Shown here: positions 44,875 to 53,618 of the stretch, in pieces | Layout: each line of letters begins with the position of its first letter | How positions within the stretch are numbered: position 1 is the first letter of the stretch | Source of the DNA: an uncultured Lachnospiraceae bacterium | GTDB lineage: Bacteria > Bacillota > Clostridia > Lachnospirales > Lachnospiraceae | Length of the DNA: 64,000 nt | Assembly: GCA_910584585.1 (NCBI GenBank) | Contig: CAJUBP010000002.1 | Location: forward strand, 62,001 to 126,000 | Direction of reading: 5' to 3' | The notes under the pieces: generated by a model | The model's input: only the letters and a program-made list of their open reading frames with translations | Told to the model about the DNA's origin: nothing | Database searches by the model: none | Program-made: the position numbers and the translations under genes

Positions 44875-46359
44875 TTACGTTTTCTTTTTTGTACGTTTCT
44901 TCAGCCGTGCATCCAGATGGATACAGACGCCGATGATCATGGTAAAGAAGGAATAGCGCTTCCGGGTGTGGATACCCATATCATGAAGATTGCAATCATT
45001 CAGCGCCCGGTTATTTACCCTCTCACAGGAGGTACGGTTATTGTAGGTTTCCTTATATTCCTGTGTCCCCCGCGGGACAGGAGTATACAGACGGATGTCC
45101 CAGTCCGGCTTTGTGTAGACACAGCGGCCGTAAGAAGAGGAAGAACATTTTTCCTTACAGGGGCAGGAACCCACTTTGCCGCAGGCGAGCGGGCAGCGCC
45201 ATTTGCGGGAATGTTTCTGCCTGCAGTAGCCCCAGTTGACCATGCGGAAACCGGCCATGCACAGGGGGGTGCCGTCCTCATCAATGGAGATGGCGTCCGG
45301 TATGGAAGCCGGCCGGCCGCGGTTGGAATTCAGGTCAATAAAAGGCCGGACCTTCCAGTTCCGGCAGAGCCCATAAGTGGCGTAGTTGTCATGGGCGGAA
45401 TCCAGGCAGACGTCCCTGACAGGGATATCCGGGTTAATGGTCTTAAATTCCCGGAGGGAGACGATGGCGCTGACGCTGTCGTGCCGCCTGGCGTCCAGGA
45501 AGCGGATATGGAGTGGCAGGTCAACGCCGTATTCTGCATTGTGGGAGCAGAGCATGTAGAGGGTATGTCCAAAATAAAAGACTTCCTCATCACTGTCCCA
45601 GCCCCAGTGGGCGTCCGGATCGGAGAAATGGCGTTTACAGGAACAGCCCGTGATCCCCTTTTCCGCGCAGTCACAGACCTTACGCCCATAAGGGGAGGCG
45701 TGGGAATGGACGCAGGTGCCGTCGCCGGAAAGCGTGACGCCGTCCTGCGGGATAAGCCCGTCCTTAAGGGAGGGCAGGATGGCGGCGAGGCGGAAGACCT
45801 GCTGGAGCCTTTCTTCATAATGGAAGGGGAACTCCGTATGGTCCAGGGCGTAAGCAGCCATCTTATCCGTGACGCCGGAATGCTTATTGGGAAGTTTCTT
45901 CCCTTTTCCGGGCTTTTTGGAGGGCTTTCCATTTTTATCCCTGGGAAAAAGGTCATTCCTGCCGGTCCGCTGAGAGCCTTTGGGCTGCGTCCAGAGCCTG
46001 TCCATGAGGTCAAAATAAGAGCCCAGTGGGGGAAGGGAATCCGGGGCGCAGCCGATGAGGGCGGCGAGGAGACTGTCCGCCCCGAGCTCTTCAACCCAGG
46101 CGGTAAGGCTGGTGAAGCCCTGCATGTCCATGAGGATAAGGGAACGGATAATCTGCGCCTGGTTTTTAGCGGGCCTGCCGACAGGGGAATAGAAAGCGGA
46201 AAGGCGTCCCATTACCGGATCCAGGTTCAGCAGCCGGAGTTTTTCCCTGACAGGGCCGAATTTGAGCTGGAGCCTTGTGCGCTGGGAAGAATCAAGATGT
46301 ACTTTTGTCTCATGCAGGAAATTCAGATATTCCTGATGGGACTGCCAGTGAATTAACAT
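44875..46359 (-). CDS. DDE transposase (IS4/IS1182-like)
   Basis: 494 residues, apparently intact. N-terminal helical DNA-binding region, then a DDE core: LSGDGTCVHSH, VCLDSAHDN and ERVNNR supply candidate acidic residues. A cysteine-rich patch (CGKVGSCPCKEKC, about 405-420) and DCAEKGITGCSCKRH may bind zinc. ATG 46359 has AAAGGAGG eight bases upstream. It catalyses cut-and-paste or copy movement of its element. A 479-codon open frame on the opposite strand is an artefact of its codon use. The exact IS family needs a database search. Confidence 0.85.
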   Translation of the reverse strand: MLIHWQSHQEYLNFLHETKVHLDSSQRTRLQLKFGPVREKLRLLNLDPVMGRLSAFYSPVGRPAKNQAQIIRSLILMDMQGFTSLTAWVEELGADSLLAALIGCAPDSLPPLGSYFDLMDRLWTQPKGSQRTGRNDLFPRDKNGKPSKKPGKGKKLPNKHSGVTDKMAAYALDHTEFPFHYEERLQQVFRLAAILPSLKDGLIPQDGVTLSGDGTCVHSHASPYGRKVCDCAEKGITGCSCKRHFSDPDAHWGWDSDEEVFYFGHTLYMLCSHNAEYGVDLPLHIRFLDARRHDSVSAIVSLREFKTINPDIPVRDVCLDSAHDNYATYGLCRNWKVRPFIDLNSNRGRPASIPDAISIDEDGTPLCMAGFRMVNWGYCRQKHSRKWRCPLACGKVGSCPCKEKCSSSSYGRCVYTKPDWDIRLYTPVPRGTQEYKETYNNRTSCERVNNRALNDCNLHDMGIHTRKRYSFFTMIIGVCIHLDARLKKRTKKKT

Positions 46360-46412
46360 GTGTGTTTCCTCCTTTGGTCTGGTGAAAAGTGAACGGTTTC
46401 CCTAAACCAAAG

Positions 46413-46457
46413 GGCCGCATTTTTCATTGCTTCTTTTCAGCAATGAAAAATGCGGCC
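46413..46457. repeat. Perfect 19-bp hairpin upstream of the transposase
   Basis: GGCCGCATTTTTCATTGCT (46413-46431) and its exact complement (46439-46457) with a seven-base loop. It sits about 55 bases upstream of the transposase start. It could block read-through transcription into the transposase or form part of the element's end. Confidence 0.85.
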
Positions 46458-46684
46458 GCACAAACTGGCAGATTTGTCAACAGGTATTTGAAAATTTTCT
46501 GATGAAAATATAGAAAACATGTTAAAAATCCACTGAAAAGTGGAGGTGAAGAAAAAACAGACTGGTCTGGAAACGCAGTGTTTTCAAGGGCTGTGAGTTT
46601 CCGAGAGTACTCTATCAAATTAAAGGGGTGATGGCAAAGTTATCATCATTTGGGGTGAACATAGAAGATATCACACTTTAATTG

Positions 46685-46714
46685 TTGAAACAACCTCATA
46701 ACCCACAATATAAG
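46685..46714 (+). promoter_or_regulatory. Possible promoter
   Basis: TTGAAA (46685-46690) and TATAAG (46709-46714), spacer 18. It would read directly into the hairpin at 46715-46755 and then the gene at 46806. The remainder of the 446-base gap (46360-46805) holds the transposase-side hairpin and no gene that I can see. Confidence 0.35.
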
Positions 46715-46755
46715 AGTGTAAAGCCTATGGAAGGATCAAAGCTTTACACTTTTTG
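46715..46755 (+). terminator. Terminator-like hairpin before the HEXXH-protein gene
   Basis: AGTGTAAAGC (46715-46724) pairs with GCTTTACACT (46741-46750) and is followed by TTTTTG. It may end an incoming transcript or attenuate the gene at 46806. Confidence 0.6.
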
Positions 46756-46805
46756 CTTCATATCTGAAGCTTACAAGGGATAAGTTTACATACGCTGAAG
46801 AACAG

Positions 46806-47855
46806 ATGAAGCCAATGTTTGAAAATATGGCAAAGCAGTTAGGTCTGAAGGTAGTCTGTATTGCGATTAAGAGCAGTAAGGCAAGGATAGAATTTATAGA
46901 ATTGGACGGATGCTTTTATATTATCTGGGACTTGAATTACTGGAAAGTTTTTGAACGTCATTTGCGCCACAGACGTAAGTTAGACGCAAAAGATATGAAT
47001 GAGGAACATTCAAAAAGAATTTTGTGGGATATGGCTTTAAACTTTTTTGATTTTTTCAGAGAATATTTTCCGCCGCGCGGCAATGCAAGTTATAAGTTCG
47101 CGCGCGCCTGCTGGGTTCATGGTTACGTAAAGCCGGAGGACTATGATTATTCAGACACAGTACTGAATGAAACCCTTTTGATTTGCAAGATGTATACGTT
47201 TGTGCATGAGATATATCATCTGTATCTTGGTTTAAATGCAAAAGTCAGGAAAAATGTGGAAGAAAATATACGATATGCGTTGAGAAAATGCGAAGAGCAG
47301 GTTTGTAAAGAAGCTGTCAGCTGGAGGGAGCATTTCCACACGTACCATACGCAGGAAGAAGTCGAGGAAGCGCTCCGTCAGTTAATATGGGGAGAAACTC
47401 CGATTTATGATGAACTACTGTCAGATACAGCAGCCTTTTATCAGACTTGTTATATATATTTTACAGGTTCCGGGAAGGATGCGGAGAGTGATTGGGGAAT
47501 GTTTGTTCCGAAAGTCAGGAATAGTATTTTTGAGATTCGCTCTTACAGCCTTTTGCTGAAAACATTGATTCAGATTGTCAGCGATCTTGAGAATCGGGCA
47601 GATGCTTCAACTGAGACTATCATAAAAGAACACTATGAACATTCCAGGCGCATTCTTTTGCGGGAATTTGCAATGAAATTTATCGAAATAGATCAATTGC
47701 GGTTACTGCTTTCGACATTAAATTTGGAACAGGTTTTAGCGGCCTATAATTTGGATATTGTTCCGCCCTTTCGGAAAAGTTATTATGAGTTTGTTTTGCC
47801 CTATTTTGAAAAATTTGCGAATGAGGTTATGATTCCGATTCTGTATAGGGTATAG
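46806..47855 (+). CDS. Unknown protein with HEXXH metallopeptidase motif
   Basis: 349 residues, no signal peptide or membrane helix. TFVHEIYHLYLG (H134, E135, H138) is a zinc-metalloprotease-type motif, and ELLSDTAAF (E203, D207) about 65 residues later could supply the third ligand, as in ImmA/IrrE-like or gluzincin folds. I know no family for the rest. ATG 46806 has no clear ribosome binding site and the frame is open upstream to 46722, so the N-terminus may have been lost or altered by the neighbouring insertion. It belongs to the accessory insertion rather than to the glycan genes. Confidence 0.6.
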   Translation: MKPMFENMAKQLGLKVVCIAIKSSKARIEFIELDGCFYIIWDLNYWKVFERHLRHRRKLDAKDMNEEHSKRILWDMALNFFDFFREYFPPRGNASYKFARACWVHGYVKPEDYDYSDTVLNETLLICKMYTFVHEIYHLYLGLNAKVRKNVEENIRYALRKCEEQVCKEAVSWREHFHTYHTQEEVEEALRQLIWGETPIYDELLSDTAAFYQTCYIYFTGSGKDAESDWGMFVPKVRNSIFEIRSYSLLLKTLIQIVSDLENRADASTETIIKEHYEHSRRILLREFAMKFIEIDQLRLLLSTLNLEQVLAAYNLDIVPPFRKSYYEFVLPYFEKFANEVMIPILYRV

Positions 47856-47871
47856 GAATTTTAATTAATAT

Positions 47872-47900
47872 TTGCATTTCCTGGAAAATTGTAGTACAAT
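47872..47900 (+). promoter_or_regulatory. Sigma-A promoter of the capsule genes
   Basis: TTGCAT (47872-47877) and TACAAT (47895-47900), spacer 17, about 50 bases before the aminotransferase gene. It likely drives the run of capsule genes that follows. Confidence 0.7.
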
Positions 47901-47950
47901 AGGAAACAATGTATAAGTCTATAGAGTATCTTGCGTAACAGGAGGAGAAT

Positions 47951-49135
47951 ATGAAACAGCATATTTTTCTTTCCTCGCCCCATATGAGCGAAGAAGGGTA
48001 TGAACAGAAATATATCAAGGAAGCATTTGACACCAACTGGATTGCGCCTCTTGGCAAGAATGTAACAGAGTTTGAAAAAGAAATGGCAGCGAAGCTGGGG
48101 GCAGGGAAAGCAGTAGCCCTTTCCGCAGGGACAGCCGCTATACATATGGCATTAAAAGCAATTGGAGTAAGTCAGGGCGATATCGTATTTTGCCAGTCCC
48201 TGACTTTTTCTGCTACCGCAAATCCAATTGTTTACGAGAAAGCGACCCCGGTATTTATAGACAGTGACATGGAAACATGGAATATGGATCCGAAGGCCCT
48301 GGAGCTTGCCTTTGAGAAATATGAGAAGCAGGGGAAACGACCCAAAGCGGTGATGGTGGTGCATCTCTATGGGATTTGCGCCCATATTGATGAAATCGCG
48401 AAGATATGCCGGAAGTATCAGGTTCCCCTTATTGAAGACGCGGCAGAAAGCCTTGGAACCACTTATCACGGAAAATATACAGGAACTTTCGGAGATTATG
48501 GAATTATCAGTTTTAATGGGAATAAAATTATAACAAGTTCCGGCGGAGGCATGCTGCTGGTGAATACACTGGACGCGGAAGAGAAAGCAAAGAAAGTCCT
48601 CTATTGGGCTACCCAGGCACGTGAGCCTGCCCGTTGGTATCAACATACGGAAATTGGATATAATTATCGTATGAGCAATATTGTGGCGGGAATCGGCAGA
48701 GGCCAATTGAAAGTCTTAGAACAGCGTGTGGAAAAGAAACGCTATATTTATGAGTATTATCGGAAACATCTGGGGGATTTGCCGGGGATTCATTTTATGC
48801 CGATGATGGAAAATACCAGAAGTAACTGTTGGCTTACATCTGTTCAGTTGGATGCGGACTGCAAGGTGAAACCGTTGGATATTATGCTGGCTTTAGAAGA
48901 AGATGATGTGGAGAGCCGGCCGATTTGGAAGCCGATGCATTTGCAGCCTGTGTTTGCGGATTGTGATTTTGTCACTACGGTGGAAGGTCTGCGTGTGGTA
49001 GATGACGACACGGGGGCAGATAATAGTGTTAGTGGGCAGATTTTTGAACATGGGGTTTGTATGCCCAGTGACAGTAAGATGACAGATGATGATTTGGAAC
49101 GAGTATGCGGTGTGGTTAGGAAGTTATGGTTATAG
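47951..49135 (+). CDS. PLP-dependent sugar aminotransferase (PglE-type, DegT/DnrJ/EryC1 family)
   Basis: 394 residues. AGTAAIHMALKA in the first quarter, VHLYG, IEDAAESLG (PLP-contact aspartate) and FNGNKIITSSGGGML with the Schiff-base lysine at about 190. It closely fits the PglE/LegC-type group that aminates UDP-4-keto-6-deoxy-GlcNAc. AGGAGG precedes ATG 47951. The 4,6-dehydratase that would make its substrate is at 40905, separated by the accessory insertion; the acetyltransferase and PglC-type enzyme follow directly. Confidence 0.9.
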   Translation: MKQHIFLSSPHMSEEGYEQKYIKEAFDTNWIAPLGKNVTEFEKEMAAKLGAGKAVALSAGTAAIHMALKAIGVSQGDIVFCQSLTFSATANPIVYEKATPVFIDSDMETWNMDPKALELAFEKYEKQGKRPKAVMVVHLYGICAHIDEIAKICRKYQVPLIEDAAESLGTTYHGKYTGTFGDYGIISFNGNKIITSSGGGMLLVNTLDAEEKAKKVLYWATQAREPARWYQHTEIGYNYRMSNIVAGIGRGQLKVLEQRVEKKRYIYEYYRKHLGDLPGIHFMPMMENTRSNCWLTSVQLDADCKVKPLDIMLALEEDDVESRPIWKPMHLQPVFADCDFVTTVEGLRVVDDDTGADNSVSGQIFEHGVCMPSDSKMTDDDLERVCGVVRKLWL

Positions 49136-49234
49136 TTTAGTTGTAAATTATAATTAGTATTGTGATTAATACACATAAAAGATTTTGAGGGTGTTTGCAA
49201 AAAAGTACTCGTGTGGTAAGCTTTGGAGGTGAAA

Positions 49235-50503
49235 ATGGAATTAAAAAAAATTTTGATTTTTGGTGCGGGAGGATTTGGACGGGAAGTACAGTGGTTGATA
49301 GAACGTATTAATCAAAAAGAACTTGTCTGGCAAATAGAAGGATATTTAGATGATGGCACGGAACCTGGAACAGAAATAAATGGCTACAAAGTTCTAGGAG
49401 GAATTGAGGAATTACAGAGGTATGATAATTCAGTATCTGTAGTTTGTGCGGTTGGTTCTGCAAAAGTAAGAGAAAAAATAGTGTCAAGGATTAAGCAAAT
49501 AGGACAATTTCAATTTCCTAATTTAATTGATCCAGATGTGCAAAATTCGCAGTTTGTATCAATGGGAGAGGGGAATATTGTTTGTGTTGGGAATATTCTT
49601 ACTGTGAATATTTCAATGAAAGATTTTGTGATTTTAAACTTGTCATGTACAGTGGGGCATGATGTAGTTATCGAATCTTTTGTAACGGTTTATCCAGGAG
49701 TGAATATTTCAGGATGCACTTTATTAAAAAAGGGTGTAGAGCTTGGCACAGGAAGTAAAATTATACAGGGGAAGGTAATTGGAGAAAATACGATTGTAGG
49801 GGCGGGAGCAGTAGTAGTGCGTGATTTGCCCTCAGATTGTACTGCTATGGGTATACCGGCAAAACCTATAAAATTTTTCGGAGGAGGGTATAAAAAACTC
49901 TTGATAATGGGGGCAAGCGGGCATGGAAAAGTAATTTTAGATCTTGTTCAGAAAATTGGGATTTATCAGGATGTATTTTTTTTGGACGATGATGAAGCTT
50001 TAGTAAAGAAGCATAAGTTTGTGATAGGAACAAGTGACTTTCCGTTGAAATATTATGGAGAAGCCGATGTAGTTGTTGCCACTGGAGATTCAAATGTTAG
50101 GAAGAGAATTCAAGAAAAATATGAAAAAAATGAGGTAAGTCTTGTAACGTTGATTCATCCGGAGGCGGTACTTCCAGAAGAGACGATTCAGATTGGAAAA
50201 GGTACTGTGATTATGGCAGGAGCAGTGATTCAAACGGGTGCTAAGATTGGAAAGGGTGTAATTGTAAATACATCGGCTTCTATAGATCATGAATGTAAAA
50301 TAGGAAATTTTGCGCATATTTCAGTGGGAAGTCATTTGGCGGGTAATGTGGTAATTGGGGAAAATACCTGGATTGGAATTGGTGCAATAGTGAATAATAA
50401 TATACGTATTTGTGATAACGTAGTGGTTGGTGCGGGGGCGGTAGTAGTGAAAGATATAGTGGAAAGCGGTACATATGTGGGAGTGCCGGCTAAAAAAATA
50501 TAA
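49235..50503 (+). CDS. Tandem NeuD/PglD-type acetyltransferase (two copies fused)
   Basis: About 422 residues made of two complete NeuD/PglD-like units. Unit 1 (1-213) begins KKILIFGAGGFGREV and unit 2 (214-422) begins KKLLIMGASGHGKVI; each has a small nucleotide-sugar-binding Rossmann part and a left-handed beta-helix of hexapeptide repeats, with the catalytic-type histidine in TVGHD and SIDHE. Normal PglD is about 200 residues, so this is a duplication-fusion. Either both acetylate the same amino sugar or each serves a different one. ATG 49235 follows GGAGGTG. A+T content rises sharply here. Confidence 0.87.
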   Translation: MELKKILIFGAGGFGREVQWLIERINQKELVWQIEGYLDDGTEPGTEINGYKVLGGIEELQRYDNSVSVVCAVGSAKVREKIVSRIKQIGQFQFPNLIDPDVQNSQFVSMGEGNIVCVGNILTVNISMKDFVILNLSCTVGHDVVIESFVTVYPGVNISGCTLLKKGVELGTGSKIIQGKVIGENTIVGAGAVVVRDLPSDCTAMGIPAKPIKFFGGGYKKLLIMGASGHGKVILDLVQKIGIYQDVFFLDDDEALVKKHKFVIGTSDFPLKYYGEADVVVATGDSNVRKRIQEKYEKNEVSLVTLIHPEAVLPEETIQIGKGTVIMAGAVIQTGAKIGKGVIVNTSASIDHECKIGNFAHISVGSHLAGNVVIGENTWIGIGAIVNNNIRICDNVVVGAGAVVVKDIVESGTYVGVPAKKI

Positions 50504-50526
50504 TATTATGGAAAATGGGAAAGCAT

Positions 50527-51132
50527 ATGTATAGAAAAGTTTTAAAGCGTTGGTTAGATTTTATTTTATCTTTATTTGCAATTGTTATTTTAAGTCCTGT
50601 TTTTCTTGTTTTGAGTATTTTAATAAAACGAAAATTGGGAAAACCAGTTTTGTTTAAGCAGGAACGTCCAGGAAAAGATGAAAGAATATTTAAAATGTAT
50701 AAGTTTAGAACAATGACAAATGCTAGAGATAAAAAGGGGAATCTTTTGTCGGATGAAAAGAGACTTACTTCTTTTGGTAAGAAATTAAGGAGTACAAGTT
50801 TGGATGAGTTGCCAGAGCTGATAAATATATTAAAAGGTGATATGAGTATTGTGGGGCCAAGACCGTTATTGGTGAAATATTTGCCATTGTATAATGATAA
50901 GCAGAAAAAACGGCATAAAGTTCGACCGGGAATTACTGGGTTGGCGCAGGTGCATGGGCGTAATGCTATTAACTGGGAACAAAAATTTGAGTGGGATATA
51001 AAATATGTAGATAATATTACTTTTTGGGGTGATGTTAAGATAATATTAGATACGATAAAGACGGTTTTGCGACGTGAAGGGATTAACAGTAGAGATTCTG
51101 TTACTATGGAAGAGTTTCGGGGGACTTCATGA
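50527..51132 (+). CDS. PglC-type initiating sugar-phosphate transferase
   Basis: About 201 residues: one N-terminal re-entrant helix (RWLDFILSLFAIVILSPVF), KFRTMTNARD, DELPELINILKGDMSIVGPRP and RPGITGLAQVHGR. It is the minimal monotopic type that moves a sugar phosphate to undecaprenyl phosphate, and with PglF-, PglE- and PglD-type genes nearby the sugar is probably N,N-diacetylbacillosamine. ATG 50527 fits family N-termini; ATG 50515 is possible. The initiating enzyme at 11420 is of the larger type. Confidence 0.9.
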   Translation: MYRKVLKRWLDFILSLFAIVILSPVFLVLSILIKRKLGKPVLFKQERPGKDERIFKMYKFRTMTNARDKKGNLLSDEKRLTSFGKKLRSTSLDELPELINILKGDMSIVGPRPLLVKYLPLYNDKQKKRHKVRPGITGLAQVHGRNAINWEQKFEWDIKYVDNITFWGDVKIILDTIKTVLRREGINSRDSVTMEEFRGTS

Positions 51133-51195
51133 TTCCGTAAAATATATGTCAATATAACTGTATATGAATAACAGAGATAGAATGGGGATAGATTT

Positions 51196-52284
51196 ATGCG
51201 TATACTAGTGTTTGCAAATTCTGCCATGGGACTATATAAATTTCGGAAAGAATTGTTGGAAAGGTTATTGTTAAAACATAAGCTCTACATTGCATTACCA
51301 GAGGGTGAATATGTAGAAGAGATGAAAAATATGGGTGTAATTTTTTATCCTGTAGTAATGAATCGTAGAGGGAAAAACATTTTTCAGGAGTTTACTGTAA
51401 TTAGCAAGTATCTTTGGTTGGTTCGAAATGTAAAACCTGATTTGGTTTTAACATATACTGTAAAACCTAATATATATGGTGGGTGGATTTGCCAGCTTTT
51501 TCATGTTCCTTATATTGCTAATATTACGGGTTTAGGGACAGCCATAGAAGCGGAAAATTTATTTAGTAAAATATTAGTGCTTTGTTATAAATGGTCATTG
51601 AAAAGGGCGGCATGTATTTTTTTTCAAAATAAAAGTAATAGAGCATTTTTTGCACGCAACGGTTTAAAGGTTCGTAACATTAAACTTCTTCCAGGATCAG
51701 GAGTAAATTTAGAAGAACACTGCTATGAGGATTATCCTGATTCAGGTGATGAAACTATATTTTTGTTCATTGGAAGAATTATGCGGGATAAAGGTGTGGT
51801 AGAATTGGTGGAGGCGGTAAAAAGGCTACAGAAACGATATAAGAATATTAAAGTTCAGTTAGTAGGATTTTGTGAGGAAGATTTTAAAAGTACTCTGGAG
51901 AGAATAAATGCAAAGAAATACGTCGAACTTTGCGGACAGCAGGAAGATGTGCATTCTTTTATTAAGAAAAGCCATGCAATTGTTTTGCCAAGTTATCACG
52001 AAGGAATGGCAAATGTGTTGTTAGAAGGGGCTGCTTGCGGTAGACCAGTTTTGGCGTCAAATGTGCCCGGATGTAGAGAAACCTTTGATGAAGGAGTTTC
52101 AGGGTTTGGATTTAAAGCAAGAAGCTCTAGAGATTTAGAGAGAGTTATGGAAAAATTTATAGAACTTGATTATGAGAAAAAGGTTGAAATGGGCAAAGCG
52201 GGAAGGAAAAAGATGGAAAAAGAATTTAGCAGAGATATTGTTGTAAAGATGTATGAAAAAGAAATTGAACGTTTTGAACAGTAA
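51196..52284 (+). CDS. Family 4 glycosyltransferase
   Basis: 362 residues of the GT-B fold. N-terminal acceptor part with KPDLVLTYTVKPNIYGG, C-terminal donor part with FIGRIMRDKGVVELVEA and the EGMANVLLEGAACGRPV motif (EX7E type) near 275-290. It strongly resembles PglA/GalNAc-type transferases that add the second sugar after a PglC enzyme; the sugar is not certain. It is next to the PglC-type gene, as expected. Confidence 0.88.
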   Translation: MRILVFANSAMGLYKFRKELLERLLLKHKLYIALPEGEYVEEMKNMGVIFYPVVMNRRGKNIFQEFTVISKYLWLVRNVKPDLVLTYTVKPNIYGGWICQLFHVPYIANITGLGTAIEAENLFSKILVLCYKWSLKRAACIFFQNKSNRAFFARNGLKVRNIKLLPGSGVNLEEHCYEDYPDSGDETIFLFIGRIMRDKGVVELVEAVKRLQKRYKNIKVQLVGFCEEDFKSTLERINAKKYVELCGQQEDVHSFIKKSHAIVLPSYHEGMANVLLEGAACGRPVLASNVPGCRETFDEGVSGFGFKARSSRDLERVMEKFIELDYEKKVEMGKAGRKKMEKEFSRDIVVKMYEKEIERFEQ

Positions 52285-52306
52285 TTAGCTGAATGGAGGA
52301 ATGGCA

Positions 52307-53617
52307 GTGTCATTATACGAGCAGATTATAAAACGGGAAGAAAAAATTTCATTGGTGGGATTGGGATATGTGGGAATGCCTATTGCTGTAGCTTTTTCAA
52401 AAAAGGCGGATGTTATAGGATTTGATTTAAATAAAGAGAAAATAAAGCTTTATCAGGATGGGGTAGATCCAACGAAAGAAGTAGGCGATGAAGCAATAAA
52501 ACAGTGTACAGTAATGTTCACTGCAGATGAGGAAAAACTGCAGGAGGCTAAGTTTCATATTGTTGCTGTTCCTACACCGGTAAAAAGCGATCATTCACCA
52601 GATTTATCTCCTGTAGAAGGAGCTAGCAGGATTTTAGGAAGAAATCTTACAGAGGGTTCCATTGTTGTGTACGAATCGACAGTGTATCCAGGTGTGACAG
52701 AAGAAATCTGCGTTCCAATATTGGAAGAAGAATCAGGGTTATTATGTGGAAAAGACTTTAAGATCGGCTATTCTCCAGAGAGGATTAATCCAGGAGACAA
52801 GGTTCACAGGTTAGAGACAATTACTAAGATTGTTTCGGGGATGAATGCAGAAACGTTGGAAGAGATTGCAAATGTTTATCGAATGGTAGTAGAAGCAGGG
52901 GTATATGAAGCTGAGAGCATCAAGGTTGCTGAGGCTGCCAAAGTGATTGAAAACAGTCAGAGGGACATTAATATTGCATTTATGAATGAATTATCCATTA
53001 TTTTTAATAAGATGGGAATAGATACCCAGGCTGTTTTGAAGGCTGCAGGAACGAAATGGAATTTTCTGAATTTTCAGCCGGGATTGGTAGGGGGACATTG
53101 TATAGGTGTAGACCCCTATTATTTGACATATAAGGCAGAACAACTGGGATATCACAGTCAAATTATTCTTTCTGGACGCAGAATTAATGATGAGATGGGA
53201 AAATATGTTGCTGAAAATTTAGTAAAGATTTTGATTAAACAAGATAAGAATGTAAAAAATGCAAAAGTTGCAATTCTTGGTTTTACATTTAAGGAGAATT
53301 GTCCAGATACAAGAAATACTAAAGTGATAGATATTGTAAATGAATTGAAAGAATATGGGATAGAACCCATTGTAGTGGATCCACAAGCAGATGCAGTGGA
53401 AGCGGACAGTTTATACGGAATTCAATTTGAAGAGATGGAGAAGTTGCAGGATTTGGATGCTGTTGTTTTGGCAGTTGCGCATAAAGAATTTGAGGAATTG
53501 TCTTTAGATAAACTGAATAGTCTTTATGCGAATGAGAAGAGGATTCTTTTAGATATTAAGGGAATCTTGAATCGTAAGAAATTTGAAGAAGCGGGATATA
53601 TATATTGGAGGTTGTGA
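52307..53617 (+). CDS. UDP-N-acetylhexosamine 6-dehydrogenase (WbpA/TviB type)
   Basis: About 436 residues. KISLVGLGYVGMPIAVAFS, VPTPVKSDHSPDL, YSPERINPGD and VGGHCIGVDPYYLTYKA with the catalytic cysteine at about 265. It oxidises UDP-GlcNAc (or UDP-GalNAc) to the uronate. GTG 52307 is preferred because GGAGG ends seven bases upstream; ATG 52301 sits directly on the ribosome binding site. The next gene is the matching 4-epimerase type, as in Vi-antigen TviB/TviC. Together they would yield UDP-GalNAcA or UDP-GlcNAcA. Confidence 0.9.
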   Translation: MSLYEQIIKREEKISLVGLGYVGMPIAVAFSKKADVIGFDLNKEKIKLYQDGVDPTKEVGDEAIKQCTVMFTADEEKLQEAKFHIVAVPTPVKSDHSPDLSPVEGASRILGRNLTEGSIVVYESTVYPGVTEEICVPILEEESGLLCGKDFKIGYSPERINPGDKVHRLETITKIVSGMNAETLEEIANVYRMVVEAGVYEAESIKVAEAAKVIENSQRDINIAFMNELSIIFNKMGIDTQAVLKAAGTKWNFLNFQPGLVGGHCIGVDPYYLTYKAEQLGYHSQIILSGRRINDEMGKYVAENLVKILIKQDKNVKNAKVAILGFTFKENCPDTRNTKVIDIVNELKEYGIEPIVVDPQADAVEADSLYGIQFEEMEKLQDLDAVVLAVAHKEFEELSLDKLNSLYANEKRILLDIKGILNRKKFEEAGYIYWRL

Positions 53618-53618
53618 A

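Larger units (their letters stand above)
44822..46457 (-). mobile_element. DDE-transposase insertion sequence (approximate limits)
   Basis: A single transposase gene on the minus strand is flanked by a small hairpin on one side and a 19-bp perfect hairpin on the other. True terminal inverted repeats and target duplication could not be identified by eye, so the ends are approximate. It lies among gene remnants, between the AAA-ATPase gene and the HEXXH-protein gene. Confidence 0.65.

Noticed and set aside
44917..46356. Long + strand open frame opposite the transposase (479 codons)
   Set aside because: It is antisense to a gene with clear transposase features and a strong ribosome binding site; its translation shows no domain, only a shadow of codon bias.
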